NCBI RefSeq assembly: GCF_029223485.1
Contig: NZ_JARHTP010000019.1
Location: forward strand, 124,001-188,000
Direction of reading: 5' to 3'
DNA length: 64,000 bases
Source: Streptomyces coacervatus
GTDB taxonomy: Bacteria > Actinomycetota > Actinomycetes > Streptomycetales > Streptomycetaceae
Shown here: positions 51,665 through 60,683 of the stretch, piece by piece
Layout: each line of letters begins with the position of its first letter
Numbering within the stretch: position 1 is the first letter of the stretch
Translations under genes and position numbers: made by a program
Notes under the pieces: generated by a model
What the model was told of the DNA's origin: nothing
What the model saw: only the letters and a program-made list of their open reading frames with translations
Databases searched by the model: none

Positions 51665-53754
51665 AACGGCAACGGCCGCCCGTGCACCACCTCCAGCCGT
51701 GACACCGCCCGCGTCAGCACGACGTACAACCGGTGCAGCCCGCGCGCCTCCGCCTCCGCGATCGCCGCGGGCTCGACGGCGACGACATGGTCGTATTCGA
51801 GTCCCTTGACGAGAGTCGCCGGTACGACGGTCACGCGCGCTCCCAGCTCGTCCGGCCCGGCGGCCGGGATCCCGGCCGCGCCGAGCGCCGCCCGCACCCG
51901 GTCCACATCGGCGTCGGCGGCGACGACCCCGACCGATCCCTCCCGCTCAAGGGCATCGCGTACGGCGTCCACGACCGCACCCGGCACATCTCCCGCCGCC
52001 TCCCGGACCCTCAGCTCCCCGTCCCTGCGCAGGGAGCGGCCCGCCGGAACGTCGACGTCCAGCCGCTCCAGCAGCCGGTTGGCGAGCGTGACCACGGCAC
52101 GCGGCACCCGGAACCCGGTCGTCAGCGGCACGACCGCCGCGTCCGGTTTCCCCAGGTGCCGCAGGACCGTGTCCCACGACCGCGCCGCCCAGGGCGTGGT
52201 CCCCTGCGCCAGGTCGCCGAGGACGGTGAGCGACCCGAAGGACGCGCGCCGCGCGATCGCCCGGCACTCCATGGGGGAGAGGTCCTGCGCCTCGTCGACG
52301 ACGACATGGCCGTACCCGTCGGGATGTTCGATCAGCCCGCCGACCTCGTCGAGGAGCACCAGATCGGCGGCCGACCAGCGGGCCGACTTCCACGACCGCG
52401 GCGGCCTGGCCCACAGCAGCGCCCGCTGCTCGTCGGCGTCCAGCAGCCCGTCGGCAGCGGCCTCCAACACCCTTTCCTCAGTGAGGAGTTGAGCGACAAC
52501 CTCCTCGGGCCGCACCCGCGGCCACACGGCGTCGACGTACGCCCCGACCGCCCACGCCCGCGAGATCTTCTGCACCCAGGCGTTCGACTGCGGCCCGGCC
52601 CGCCGCTCGGCCTGCGCCTGAATGCACCGCACGACCCGCATCCGCACCCGCTCACGCCCGATCCCGTACGGCGGCTCCTCACTCCGTACGCCCTCGACGA
52701 TCCGCACGAGTTCACCGGCCCCGACCCGCCACCGGTACGAACCGTCGTGCACGGCAAGGGAGTCGACCCCGTCGCTGCTCACCTGCGCATACAGCGCGCG
52801 GCGCAGCACCTCGGCCATCCGGGCGTCGTGCTTGACGAGGGCGGCCCGCTCGCCGTCGATCCCCCTGACCGGGTGCACGGCGATCTCCTCCGGCAGGGTC
52901 GACTGCCGTACACCGGTCTCACCGAGGGCCGGGAGCACCTGGGAGATGTAGGAGAGGAAGGTCCGGTTGGGCCCGAGGATGAGCAGTCCGCCGCGCTTGA
53001 TGCGCTGCGGGTGGGTGTAGAGGAGGTAGGCGGCGCGGTGCAGCCCGACGGCGGTCTTGCCGGTGCCCGGAGCGCCCTGGACGCAGACGGAAACGCCGAG
53101 GTCCCCTCGTACGAGATCGTCCTGCTCGGGCTGGATGGTCGCCGCGATGTCCCGCATCGGCCCGACCCGAGGCCGCTCGATCTCGCGCGCGACGATACCG
53201 CTGACCTGCGACTGCCCACTCGACCGACCACTCGACCGGTCACTCGACCGGTCACTCGACCGGTCACTTTCCAGGTGCTCGTCCTCGAGCCCGGTGAGAT
53301 CGGCGGAGTCGCCGAGACTGCCCGGCGCCCACCCGAACCGCCGCCGCACGGCGACACCCTGCGGATCGCCGACGCTCGCCTGATAGAAGGCGCGGGAGAC
53401 GGGGGCGCGCCAGTCGACGACCAGGGGTGGGGCGGCAGGGTGCTCGCTGATCCGCAGCCGCCCGAGGTGATAGCTCTGGCGGCTGTGGTCACCGGCTCCC
53501 TCGCCGAAGTCCAACCGGCCGAAGAACAAAGGCCCTTCGGGCAGTTCGCGCATGTGCTTGGCCTGGCTGCGCAGCCGGTACCCGAGCACTTCGGCGTCGG
53601 CACCGGAGGCGGAGACGTCCTCGCCGGTGACGACGTGTTCCTGGGCGCCTTCGACCATGGCGGTGAGGGCGGTGCGGCAGCGGTCGTGGTGAGTGCGTTC
53701 GTGATGGAGGGACGTGTGGAGGGACTCGGTCAGGGCAGGGTCGGCTGACGTCAT
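51661..53754 (-). CDS. HelD-type RNA polymerase-associated SF1 helicase, 697 aa
   Basis: Order of motifs: an N-terminal coiled region (about 1-90), Walker A GAPGTGKTAVGLHRAAYLLY, motif II VVVDEAQDLSPMECR, motif III LGDLAQGT, motif IV/V region PLTTGFRVPRAVV, then VVPATLVKGLEYDHVVAVEP and YVVLTRAVSRLEVV. This is the actinobacterial class of HelD, which dissociates stalled RNA polymerase and in some members confers rifamycin tolerance. Residues about 168-188 carry a 12-bp in-frame tandem repeat. It lies downstream of a TetR gene with a 55-bp gap. Confidence 0.9.
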   Translation of the reverse strand: MTSADPALTESLHTSLHHERTHHDRCRTALTAMVEGAQEHVVTGEDVSASGADAEVLGYRLRSQAKHMRELPEGPLFFGRLDFGEGAGDHSRQSYHLGRLRISEHPAAPPLVVDWRAPVSRAFYQASVGDPQGVAVRRRFGWAPGSLGDSADLTGLEDEHLESDRSSDRSSDRSSGRSSGQSQVSGIVAREIERPRVGPMRDIAATIQPEQDDLVRGDLGVSVCVQGAPGTGKTAVGLHRAAYLLYTHPQRIKRGGLLILGPNRTFLSYISQVLPALGETGVRQSTLPEEIAVHPVRGIDGERAALVKHDARMAEVLRRALYAQVSSDGVDSLAVHDGSYRWRVGAGELVRIVEGVRSEEPPYGIGRERVRMRVVRCIQAQAERRAGPQSNAWVQKISRAWAVGAYVDAVWPRVRPEEVVAQLLTEERVLEAAADGLLDADEQRALLWARPPRSWKSARWSAADLVLLDEVGGLIEHPDGYGHVVVDEAQDLSPMECRAIARRASFGSLTVLGDLAQGTTPWAARSWDTVLRHLGKPDAAVVPLTTGFRVPRAVVTLANRLLERLDVDVPAGRSLRRDGELRVREAAGDVPGAVVDAVRDALEREGSVGVVAADADVDRVRAALGAAGIPAAGPDELGARVTVVPATLVKGLEYDHVVAVEPAAIAEAEARGLHRLYVVLTRAVSRLEVVHGRPLPF

Positions 53755-53773
53755 GGAGACGAGCCTACCCAAA

Positions 53774-53790
53774 TAACGTTACCGAGTTAA
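53774..53790 (-). promoter_or_regulatory. AT-rich promoter or operator between tetR and the HelD gene
   Basis: TAACGTTA palindrome and adjacent ACCGAGTTAA with a poly-T stretch, in the 55-bp gap upstream of the HelD start. Placed where the TetR product could act. Low certainty. Confidence 0.35.
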
Positions 53791-53809
53791 ATTTTTTACC
53801 CTGTCTCGC

Positions 53810-54415
53810 CTATGCGAGATGCGGCAGCCCGGCCGCCAGCGCCCCGAACGCCCGCTCCGCCGCGGCCACGGCATCCGGCCGTACGTCCTCGACCCGCTCC
53901 CCATCGGCGATCCGCCGCCAGTTCTCCAGCGCGAGGATCCGCTGTACGGCAACGATCTGCCCGGCGGCGAGCCGCGCCTCCAGTCCGCCGCCGAGGGCCT
54001 CGGCGAGCGCGGTCTCGGACCGTTCGAGGTGGGCGTAGACCCGGGCGACCAGGGCGGGCGTGCCGTACAGCAGGGTGTGAAAGGCCAGCACCGCGGGATG
54101 GTCATTGAGCCCGGTGACCGGATCGCACCGCTCCAGCCCGTCGAGGAAATGCCGCCGCAGCGCGGCGAGGGGCGTGGGCCCCTCGGCCACCACACGGGCG
54201 GCCTCCCCCTCGTGATCCGCGATCCGGTGCAGGACGAGGTCCTCCTTCGCCGGGAAGTACCGGAAGAGGGTCGGCTTGGAGATCTCGGCGGCGGCGGCGA
54301 CCTCGGCCACGGAGACGGCGTCGAAGCCCTTTTCCAGGAACAGGCGGATGGCGGTCTCGGAGACGTCCTGGTACATCCGCTGCTTCTTGCGCTCACGCAG
54401 GCCGGGCTGGGTCAT
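53810..54415 (-). CDS. TetR-family transcriptional regulator, 201 aa
   Basis: The N-terminal helix-turn-helix is canonical (AIRLFLEKGFDAVSVAEVAA, AAEISKPTLFRYFPAKEDLV). The ligand-binding part (LDGLERCDPVTGLNDHPAVL, LENWRRIADGERVEDVRPDA) is of the MftR-like type. It is upstream of the HelD gene and probably controls it. It also follows the kinase gene by 9 bp, so it may be co-transcribed with the kinase. Ligand unknown. Confidence 0.92.
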   Translation of the reverse strand: MTQPGLRERKKQRMYQDVSETAIRLFLEKGFDAVSVAEVAAAAEISKPTLFRYFPAKEDLVLHRIADHEGEAARVVAEGPTPLAALRRHFLDGLERCDPVTGLNDHPAVLAFHTLLYGTPALVARVYAHLERSETALAEALGGGLEARLAAGQIVAVQRILALENWRRIADGERVEDVRPDAVAAAERAFGALAAGLPHLA

Positions 54416-54424
54416 GGGATGAGC

Positions 54425-55510
54425 TTACGTAGCCTGTGCAGCGGCATAGTCTCGCCCAGCGTGCCGTCGCGCGAGCCCGGCCATGATCTCCGCCTGGCTC
54501 GGCACCTCGGCAAGATCGAGCGGCCCGGCCGCAGCGTCCAGCACTCTCTGCAGTTTCCGCGCGGCCCAGGGCAGAGCCGCCCAGTTGAACCCCGTTCCGT
54601 CGCCCAGCGACATCGATACACGGATGACGTCGGTGAAGACCGACTGCGCCCTCTTGAAGTCGAGGAGCGCGTCCAGATCATCCACCCAGCCGTACGAACC
54701 ACCGGGGTTGGCACTCTCGACGACCCGGCACCATTCCGCGGCCATACGGCGTTGCTGGTCCTCCGGATAGCGCATGAGGTACAGATGGGTGGCGAGGTCG
54801 TACAGGGGATCACCCAGCATCGCCAACTCCCAGTCGATGGTCCAGAGTTGACTGCGGGAGTCGAGGACGAAGTTCTTGCGATGCAGATCCGCATGCAGCA
54901 GGGAGAAGGGGCGCCGCCGCAGCCCGGAAACCCTCTTCCTCAGGCAGGTGAACGATTCACCGCTCACGCCGAGTTCTTGGAATACGTCGCCGAACTCCGC
55001 GAGGTTCTTCTTGTAGACCTGCTCCTCTGTGAAGACGATCAGACGCTCCAGGAATCCGTCCGTGTCACAGTCTTCAGCACGGTCCTCCGGCATGCAGCGC
55101 CGCAGCACGCTCTCGAGCATGGCCGGCCTGATCCGCGCCATCTGCCGGAAGAGCTCGACGATCTGGTCGAAGACTGCGTCGGAGACGCGCCGACCCACCC
55201 AGCGCCGCGCGGGGAGAGTGCGCCCTTCGATGAACCCCTGCAAGCCCATGCCCGCGATGTCGAGGACATCGGGGATCCGCTCGATCTCCCCCTTGAGGGC
55301 GCGCAGCAGCTTCTCCTCCGACTCGAAGCACCGCCGGTCGAACCAGAGGATCTCGGCACGCGGCTCACGGACCTTGACGAACTGCGCCCCATCCTCCAGC
55401 CGAAGCGCGTAGGTGTCGTGGTGATAGCCGCGCAATGGCCCCTCGATCACACGGGAAGCTGACGCCTCCTCGCCCCGCCCTGTCGCCGAGGAAATGCGAA
55501 CCCGACTCAT
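54425..55510 (-). CDS. APH-like phosphotransferase, module kinase 1 (361 aa)
   Basis: The nucleotide-binding lobe has VIEGPLRGYHHDTYALRLED. The catalytic loop LLHADLHRKNFVLDSRSQLW (HxDxxxxN) and TIDWELAMLGDPLYDLATHL (metal Asp) define an aminoglycoside/choline-kinase-type enzyme. C-terminus AQSVFTDVIRVSMSLGDGTG is shared with the 56632 kinase (AQSVFTDVMRAALSL), so they are paralogues. Substrate unknown. The neighbourhood suggests a small-molecule kinase in a signalling module, not antibiotic resistance. GAGAAGGGG precedes the ATG. Confidence 0.87.
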   Translation of the reverse strand: MSRVRISSATGRGEEASASRVIEGPLRGYHHDTYALRLEDGAQFVKVREPRAEILWFDRRCFESEEKLLRALKGEIERIPDVLDIAGMGLQGFIEGRTLPARRWVGRRVSDAVFDQIVELFRQMARIRPAMLESVLRRCMPEDRAEDCDTDGFLERLIVFTEEQVYKKNLAEFGDVFQELGVSGESFTCLRKRVSGLRRRPFSLLHADLHRKNFVLDSRSQLWTIDWELAMLGDPLYDLATHLYLMRYPEDQQRRMAAEWCRVVESANPGGSYGWVDDLDALLDFKRAQSVFTDVIRVSMSLGDGTGFNWAALPWAARKLQRVLDAAAGPLDLAEVPSQAEIMAGLARRHAGRDYAAAQAT

Positions 55511-55599
55511 CGGCACCCCTTCTCCGCCTGGTCGAGCAATGGAGGGTACGCCTCGGGGCACGATCTCCGCTCAGGAATCTCGCCAACGTACAACCGTGT

Positions 55600-56508
55600 T
55601 CATGAGGTGCTTGGCTGAGCCGGCAGGCGAGTCACCGGCGTCAGTTCGTGCGCCGCGTTCCAGAGCGTCTCGAAGAGCTCCCGACGACGCTCGATGATCG
55701 TGCGGGCGTGGCTGCCGCCGTTCACGGACCAGCGGGTGAGCAGGGAGTCGTAGCCCATGAGGTCGAGGAGGCGGCCCTCCGGCGTCTCAGGGGTGGTGTT
55801 CGACGAGTCGGGGCGCCGCAGGTCGAGCTTGTCGTAGATGCCCTCGTACACCACGTCGTCGTTGATGAAGTAGAGCTTGAGGGAGGGGGACATGTGCAGA
55901 ACACGGAACTCGACTGTCAGCACCCCGCGCCTGGCGTCGGCCATTCGCCCTATCTGGGACTTCAGGCTGCGCTCGTAGTCCGCTATCTGACCCCGCAGGT
56001 GTTCACGGAAGTTCGGAGCGTCAGAGACCTTACCGTCTGTGCCCATTTGACCCGGAACCTCGATCTCCTTGGTGAAGTCCGGTACCAGGACTCTTAGTCT
56101 TACCTTGCGCCGGGGATCTTTGCTCAACCGTTGGAGAATGGTCTTCAACGGGGTCGCGAACGTCTCTCCCGTGAATCCCATCGCCGTGAGCCGAACCTCT
56201 CCCCCCGACTCGAGCGCGTCCTCGAACTCGCGCTCCAGGTCCCTGGGCGTGACCGCTTCTCCCGCTCGCGGCTGCAGCGCCGCGTTGAGGCGCTGCACCT
56301 CGGCGTAGAGCACGTACCCCACCAAAGTGAACAGCGCGCCACCCAGGTAGACCTTGTCCTGCAATGCGTCACCGAGGGGCTTCACGAACTGTGCCAACAG
56401 GTTGACTGCGAAGACAGTGGCAAGGAAGAGCTTCGTGACCGTCGACTCCGCGCGCCCCCACCGGGCAGCAAGTCTCTCGCTCCAGGACGACCTTGTGTCC
56501 GACACCAA
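55600..56508 (-). CDS. Two-helix membrane protein with a degenerate PLD-like sensor domain, 302 aa
   Basis: N-terminal basic segment, then two membrane helices (KLFLATVFAVNLLAQFV and YLGGALFTLVGYVLYAEV, about 26-73). The cytoplasmic domain has VRLTAMGFTGETFATPLKTI, RLRVLVPDFTKEI, and then LKLYFINDDVVYEGIYDKL, which lines up with IKMYVLNGEEVLLGYY and KLYLVNEAQALEGPYEVY of the GntR proteins here. The end RRELFETLWNAAHELT matches their FVE-x-WF-x-LWE ends. The K-x4-N spacing fits a phospholipase D HxKxxxxD motif that has lost its His and Asp. A non-catalytic ligand-binding role is inferred. Confidence 0.75.
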   Translation of the reverse strand: MVSDTRSSWSERLAARWGRAESTVTKLFLATVFAVNLLAQFVKPLGDALQDKVYLGGALFTLVGYVLYAEVQRLNAALQPRAGEAVTPRDLEREFEDALESGGEVRLTAMGFTGETFATPLKTILQRLSKDPRRKVRLRVLVPDFTKEIEVPGQMGTDGKVSDAPNFREHLRGQIADYERSLKSQIGRMADARRGVLTVEFRVLHMSPSLKLYFINDDVVYEGIYDKLDLRRPDSSNTTPETPEGRLLDLMGYDSLLTRWSVNGGSHARTIIERRRELFETLWNAAHELTPVTRLPAQPSTS

Positions 56509-56631
56509 TTCCCCCCGCCAGCCCCCGACTTGACCCGATCCTGCTCATGGTGCCTGGCTGGACGGGCCGTCAGGAAGAGGCCAACGGAATCACCACGGAA
56601 TCACCGCCGGCGACCCCGCCCCGGCGTACGG

Positions 56632-57729
56632 TCAGAGCACGATCGCCGGTGTCGGAGTCGCGAACAGGCTGTGCCACTCCCGAAGGGCCTGCACGAGCTT
56701 CTCCGGGACCGGTACGTCATCGAGCTTCAAGGACTCACGGGCCCGCTCCATGGCCAGGCTCACCCGCTCTCCAGCCGCCAGGAAGTGCTGCTCCCCGGCA
56801 TCGACAGGGAGGGAGAGTGCAGCACGCATGACGTCCGTGAACACCGATTGTGCGTACTCGAAGGCCAGGTAGGTGCCGAGGTCCTTGTGCAGGCCAGCGG
56901 TGAGCTTGCCGCGGTCGACCTCCTGCAGGGCCTCGGCCCACAGGGATACAAATCGCTGCTGTTCCGCCTTCGTGTACCCGATCCGGACGATATGCGTCGC
57001 CAGTTCGTGCAGAGGATCGCCGTATATCGCCAACTCCCAGTCGATTACGGAGATGCCGTGGCGGCGGACGACGACGTTCGCGCGGTGCACGTCGGTGTGC
57101 AGGAGTACGAAGGGACGGGGGGCGAGGTCGCGGTGGTTCTCCTTGAACGTCGCCATCGCGTCCCGGGGAATACCCACAGCATCGAACAGTTGACCGAATC
57201 GACGCCGGTTGGGCTGGTGCACGCGCTGTTCGGTGAAGTCGACGAGCCAGTGCAGGAATCCGTCGCTGTCACCGTTGGCCGGCCAGTCTTCGGGCGGCGG
57301 CGGGAGCTCCTCCACCGGCACCTTGGCCGTCCTCACGAAGAAGGCCGCGAACTCCCGCATCAGCTTCTCGTCAATGCCGCCGTCGGGATTCCGTACACTG
57401 AGCGGCTTGCCCCGGCGGTACCTGTGAACGGAACGATCGCCCAGTACGGCGAAACAGCGCGGCACTTCCCGCAGATACCGGCAGACGACCTCGAGCACAT
57501 CGGCCTCGCGGGGCCAGATCCGTGGTACGACCTCAACCGTCTTCAACGGCACCCGGTACTTGTACCGGACGAAGGGCATCACACCGAGGAGCAGGGCGAG
57601 TACCAGGCCCACACGCAGAACGTAATTCGTGTTGTGGTGGCCCTTGAACACCTCACCGCTGCCTCCGAGTTTGCGCTCGAGGCGGCGTTGCGCGAGCGAC
57701 CAGCGCGCTCCGTGTGACAGCGGGGGCAT
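56632..57729 (-). CDS. APH-like phosphotransferase, module kinase 2 (365 aa)
   Basis: GEVFKGHHNTNYVLRV in the small lobe, catalytic loop VLLHTDVHRANVVVRRHGIS and SVIDWELAIYGDPLHELATH. The paralogue at 54425 shares these and the helix AQSVFTDVMRAALSL. It is a probable kinase of a small hydroxylated metabolite. It ends 123 bp before the start of the membrane PLD-like protein gene on the same strand. The start may be ATG 57729 or ATG 57753; neither has a good ribosome site. Confidence 0.85.
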   Translation of the reverse strand: MPPLSHGARWSLAQRRLERKLGGSGEVFKGHHNTNYVLRVGLVLALLLGVMPFVRYKYRVPLKTVEVVPRIWPREADVLEVVCRYLREVPRCFAVLGDRSVHRYRRGKPLSVRNPDGGIDEKLMREFAAFFVRTAKVPVEELPPPPEDWPANGDSDGFLHWLVDFTEQRVHQPNRRRFGQLFDAVGIPRDAMATFKENHRDLAPRPFVLLHTDVHRANVVVRRHGISVIDWELAIYGDPLHELATHIVRIGYTKAEQQRFVSLWAEALQEVDRGKLTAGLHKDLGTYLAFEYAQSVFTDVMRAALSLPVDAGEQHFLAAGERVSLAMERARESLKLDDVPVPEKLVQALREWHSLFATPTPAIVL

Positions 57730-57906
57730 GATGGCCGAGATTAGCGGGTCCATCTGTGGGGCATGCCAACAAGTGCATAACGTTCCGATTGGTGTGGCGC
57801 GTTGCACAAACCCATTCGTGCAGGTCCGGGAAGCGATCGCCGGTTTGCCCCAGCCTGTTCGGCAGCGCGCGACGACTCGTACGAGACAACCCGTTCGGGC
57901 CATGCG

Positions 57907-58616
57907 CTACCGACCGAGCAATTCCCAAAGGGACGTGAACCAGGCCTGCCGCTTCTTCACGAACTCCGTGCCCTGGGAAGCCGGGTCGTCGTCCTTGACG
58001 TAGAGCGTGAGACCCGCACCCAGGCCGATCACATCGGGGAACTCGACCTCCAGGCCGTCGTCCAGCGTGAAGGCTCGCATGTAGACCTCGTACGGGCCCT
58101 CCAGTGCCTGCGCCTCGTTCACCAGGTAGAGCTTGGAGTACGGAACCAGTCCAATGTGTCGGAGGGCAGCAGGACGCGCAGGGTTATCCGCTGCGGGGAG
58201 ATGTGCCCCGCCTGGATCCGCTCCGCCTGCGTGCGGATGTGTGCACCCAGGGACTCCGACGTCAACGTAAAGACATCCAGGGTCACTTCGGTCTGCTCGA
58301 AGGCCTCGCCGATGAGTTCCCCCAACGTGACCTGGTGGCCGGGCTCCTTCTCGCTCCTCGGCGAGTGGATGCGCTGCTCCCGGATCACCCTGGATCCGCT
58401 GCCCTGGCGCGACTCGATCCAGCGCTCGTTCTTGAGGTCCCTGAGCACCCGCTGCACGGTGTCGCGGGAGACTTCGAGCTCGCTGGCCAGTTCACGTTGC
58501 GCCGGCAAGAGCCCGTTCAGCGGATACGTGCCGCTGGTGATACGAGCGCGCAGCTCCGCAGCGACGCGGTCGTACTCCTTGCCGCCCCGGCCACTGGCGT
58601 GTGTGCCGACTGTCAC
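57907..58616 (-). pseudogene. GntR/pseudo-PLD regulator with internal deletion and frameshift
   Basis: Codons 1-165 give a complete GntR winged helix (EYDRVAAELRARITSGTYPL, ELASELEVSRDTVQRVLRDL) and the first part of the sensor domain, ending LRVLLPSDTLDW and then a frame-shifted tail and stop. A second frame holds the missing end (LVPYSKLYLVNEAQALEGPY through WFTSLWELLGR). The two parts are contiguous, but about 60 residues present in the paralogues at 59353 and 60684 are absent between LLPS and RHIGLVPY. The junction lies near 58155-58165. It is a deletion that also changed frame. GTG start 5 nt after the HAD stop codon. Confidence 0.8.
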
Positions 58617-58621
58617 ACGGC

Positions 58622-59353
58622 TCAGCCCCGCAACGCCTCCAACAACGGCTCCAGTGACCCCACGATGTCCGTCGCCCCGGCGACCTGGAGCAGCTTCTCC
58701 TTGTACTCGTTACGCGCGTAGCCGAGGAAGGGAACTCCGGCCTGGCGGGCCGCCTCGCAGTCGGTGGGGGTGTCGCCGATGAAGAGGGCGCCGGTGGGGG
58801 CCACGCCCATGGCCGTCAGGGCGCGGTTGAGATAGTGGGGGTGGGGCTTGAGGTACTGGAGGTCGTGGGTGCGGCCGTAGATGTGCGGCAGAAAGCAGTC
58901 GAGCAGGCCGCGGCTGGTCAGATAGGCGCGGACCACCTGCGGGGAGTTGTTCGTGGCTATCGCCAGGCGCGCGCCGACCGCCTTCCAGGTGCGGATCAGC
59001 GGGTCGGCGAACGGGGTCGGCAGGGCCGAGGGAACCGCCCGCAGCTCTTCGTGGGTGAGACGCTCCTCCACTTCCACCACCAGGTCGCTGGCAGGGTGCC
59101 GGCGGTCGACCGCGCGCAGCACCACATGGGGGTCCTCGGTGTCCCGCTCGTCCTCCGTGAGGAGATCGCGCAGCCCTCGCCCTTCGAGCCAGTCCACCAG
59201 GTCGGTCGCCACCCCCTCCGCCGAGTGCCCGGCGAACAGCCGGCAGATCGGTCCGTCGAAGTCCCAGAGCACGACGCGGGCGTGCCCGATCAGCTCCTGC
59301 AGTCGCTCGGTCTGTGCCGCCATCGGTTCAGTCTGCGTCGTATCAGAAGTCAC
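58622..59353 (-). CDS. HAD-superfamily phosphatase, 243 aa
   Basis: HAD motifs: VVLWDFDGPICRLF (I), LAIATNNSPQVV (II), LKPHPHYLNRALTAMG (III) and ALFIGDTPTDCEAARQAGVP (IV), with an inserted cap domain between I and II. Resembles phosphoglycolate phosphatase-like HAD enzymes. GTG at 59353 overlaps the stop codon of the upstream GntR gene (TAGTG), so the two are translationally coupled. It probably dephosphorylates a small molecule linked to the two nearby kinases. A later ATG (59323) is possible. Confidence 0.85.
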   Translation of the reverse strand: MTSDTTQTEPMAAQTERLQELIGHARVVLWDFDGPICRLFAGHSAEGVATDLVDWLEGRGLRDLLTEDERDTEDPHVVLRAVDRRHPASDLVVEVEERLTHEELRAVPSALPTPFADPLIRTWKAVGARLAIATNNSPQVVRAYLTSRGLLDCFLPHIYGRTHDLQYLKPHPHYLNRALTAMGVAPTGALFIGDTPTDCEAARQAGVPFLGYARNEYKEKLLQVAGATDIVGSLEPLLEALRG

Positions 59354-60240
59354 TAGGAGAGTGTCAGGTCCGTCGTGATGGTTTCCCAGAGGGCGTCGAA
59401 CCACTTCTGGGATTCCTCCACGAACGCGGCGTCGCGATGGCCGGCCCGCTTCAGGAAGGAGAAGAGGAGCGACTGGGAGCCGAGGGAGTCGTACATCTCC
59501 AGGGTCTGGTTCTGGTACTCCTCCTCCCGTTCGGTCAGGACGTAGTAGCCGAGCAGGACTTCCTCACCGTTGAGCACGTACATCTTGATCGGCGGGGTGA
59601 GCGGAAGCGCGCGGAAGGTGACGTGGACGTCGATGCCGTGCGTGGACCGCAGGGCCTGCAGGTTGTGCTGGAGCACCTGCACCTGGGCATTGCGCATCGA
59701 CAGCCAGCGCTGGTGGACCTGGTCGTCGTCGCCTCGGCCCTCGACCAGGACGGGAAAGGCGAGGTTGATCTTCCGGGACGGCACGAGGATGCGTACGGCG
59801 ATCGACTTGGGGCGGATGCTGCCCTCGTGTATCTGGCGGACCGGTTCACCGAGAGCCACCATCAGCGTCTCCGCCGTGTGGCACACGACGTCGATGTGTA
59901 CGTGCTCTTCCGCGAACGCGTCCCTCAGCCGCGGGGCCAGTGCCACCATCGTCGGCTGCGGCTCACCCGGGCCGGGCGCCGGAGGCTCGGCGATCCGCGG
60001 TGGGCTTCCCTTGCTCACATTGCTGAGCAACCCGTCGTCCTGGAGAGCGCGCAGGGCCTGGCGGACGGTGCCTCGTTCCACACCGAACTCGTCCGCCAGT
60101 TCGGCCTGGGTGGGCAGGCGGTCTCCGGCCTTGAGGTCGCCGTTGCTGATTCGTTCCCGCAGGATGTCCGCGATCTCCTGGGGCGAGAGCCTTCTGCTGC
60201 CGTTCACTGCCACGTTCTCCGCCACGTTCTCCTGGGTCAC
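59353..60240 (-). CDS. GntR-family regulator with a degenerate PLD-like sensor domain, copy 1 (295 aa)
   Basis: The N-terminal winged helix has EIADILRERISNGDLKAGDR and AELADEFGVERGTVRQALRA. The C-terminal domain reads HIDVVCHTAETLMVALGEPV, AVRILVPSRKINLAFPVL, NLQALRSTHGIDVHVTFRAL and PIKMYVLNGEEVLLGYYVLT, ending FVEESQKWFDALWETI. It is not the usual FadR or UTRA domain of GntR proteins. The start codon is directly preceded by a TAGCGT-like -10 element, so the mRNA may be leaderless. Divergent from the 62-aa membrane protein gene and coupled to the HAD gene. Confidence 0.82.
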   Translation of the reverse strand: MTQENVAENVAVNGSRRLSPQEIADILRERISNGDLKAGDRLPTQAELADEFGVERGTVRQALRALQDDGLLSNVSKGSPPRIAEPPAPGPGEPQPTMVALAPRLRDAFAEEHVHIDVVCHTAETLMVALGEPVRQIHEGSIRPKSIAVRILVPSRKINLAFPVLVEGRGDDDQVHQRWLSMRNAQVQVLQHNLQALRSTHGIDVHVTFRALPLTPPIKMYVLNGEEVLLGYYVLTEREEEYQNQTLEMYDSLGSQSLLFSFLKRAGHRDAAFVEESQKWFDALWETITTDLTLS

Positions 60241-60326
60241 GACCAAACGCTACAACTCGGATCCATCTACGGGGAGTTGTTTGTGACTTGTTTATAAGTA
60301 GCAGCCAAGTGGGGATAACTTAGTTG

Positions 60327-60343
60327 AAGTTGGTTGCCAACTT
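60327..60343. promoter_or_regulatory. Operator palindrome AAGTTGG-TTG-CCAACTT, copy 1
   Basis: A perfect 7-3-7 inverted repeat in the divergent region between GntR copy 1 and the 62-aa membrane protein gene. It is conserved at 61688 with a one-base spacer difference. Other shared blocks (ACCAAACGCTACAACT, TATAAGTAGC) flank it. Confidence 0.75.
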
Positions 60344-60440
60344 GGTCCAGTTGGCGGAAGTTTTGCTTCCTTGCACTTCCTTGGATCCGCCTCACCCCCC
60401 ACGCACCGTCCCGCCCGCGAAGCCTGAAGGGGGAACCACC

Positions 60441-60629
60441 ATGCCCGTCCTCGCCCTCCTCTCCGCCGTCTTCGTCGTCGGCATCGAGCAGACCGTTCAG
60501 TGGAAGTACGGCGCCACCGGCATCATCGGTCTGCTGCTGCTCACCATAGGCATCAAGGCGAAGAACCCTGCCATCAGCTCCATCGGGGCCGTGGTGCTCG
60601 CCCTCCTGGTCGCGGGGCCAGCTCTATGA
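60441..60629 (+). CDS. Mini membrane protein, copy 1 (62 aa)
   Basis: MPVLALLSAVFVVGIEQTVQ then WKYGATGIIGLLLLTIGIKA and ISSIGAVVLALLVAGPAL. Two or three hydrophobic stretches around a conserved QWKYG. It is a paralogue of the 61780 product. GAAGGGGG lies 7-8 nt before the ATG. Function unknown. The divergent GntR gene and shared palindrome suggest it is a regulatory target. Confidence 0.8.
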   Translation: MPVLALLSAVFVVGIEQTVQWKYGATGIIGLLLLTIGIKAKNPAISSIGAVVLALLVAGPAL

Positions 60630-60683
60630 GCGGAAGGCGACCTGCGGCCCGGTCGGCCGCCGGCTCAGTCGCTGTGGGAGACA

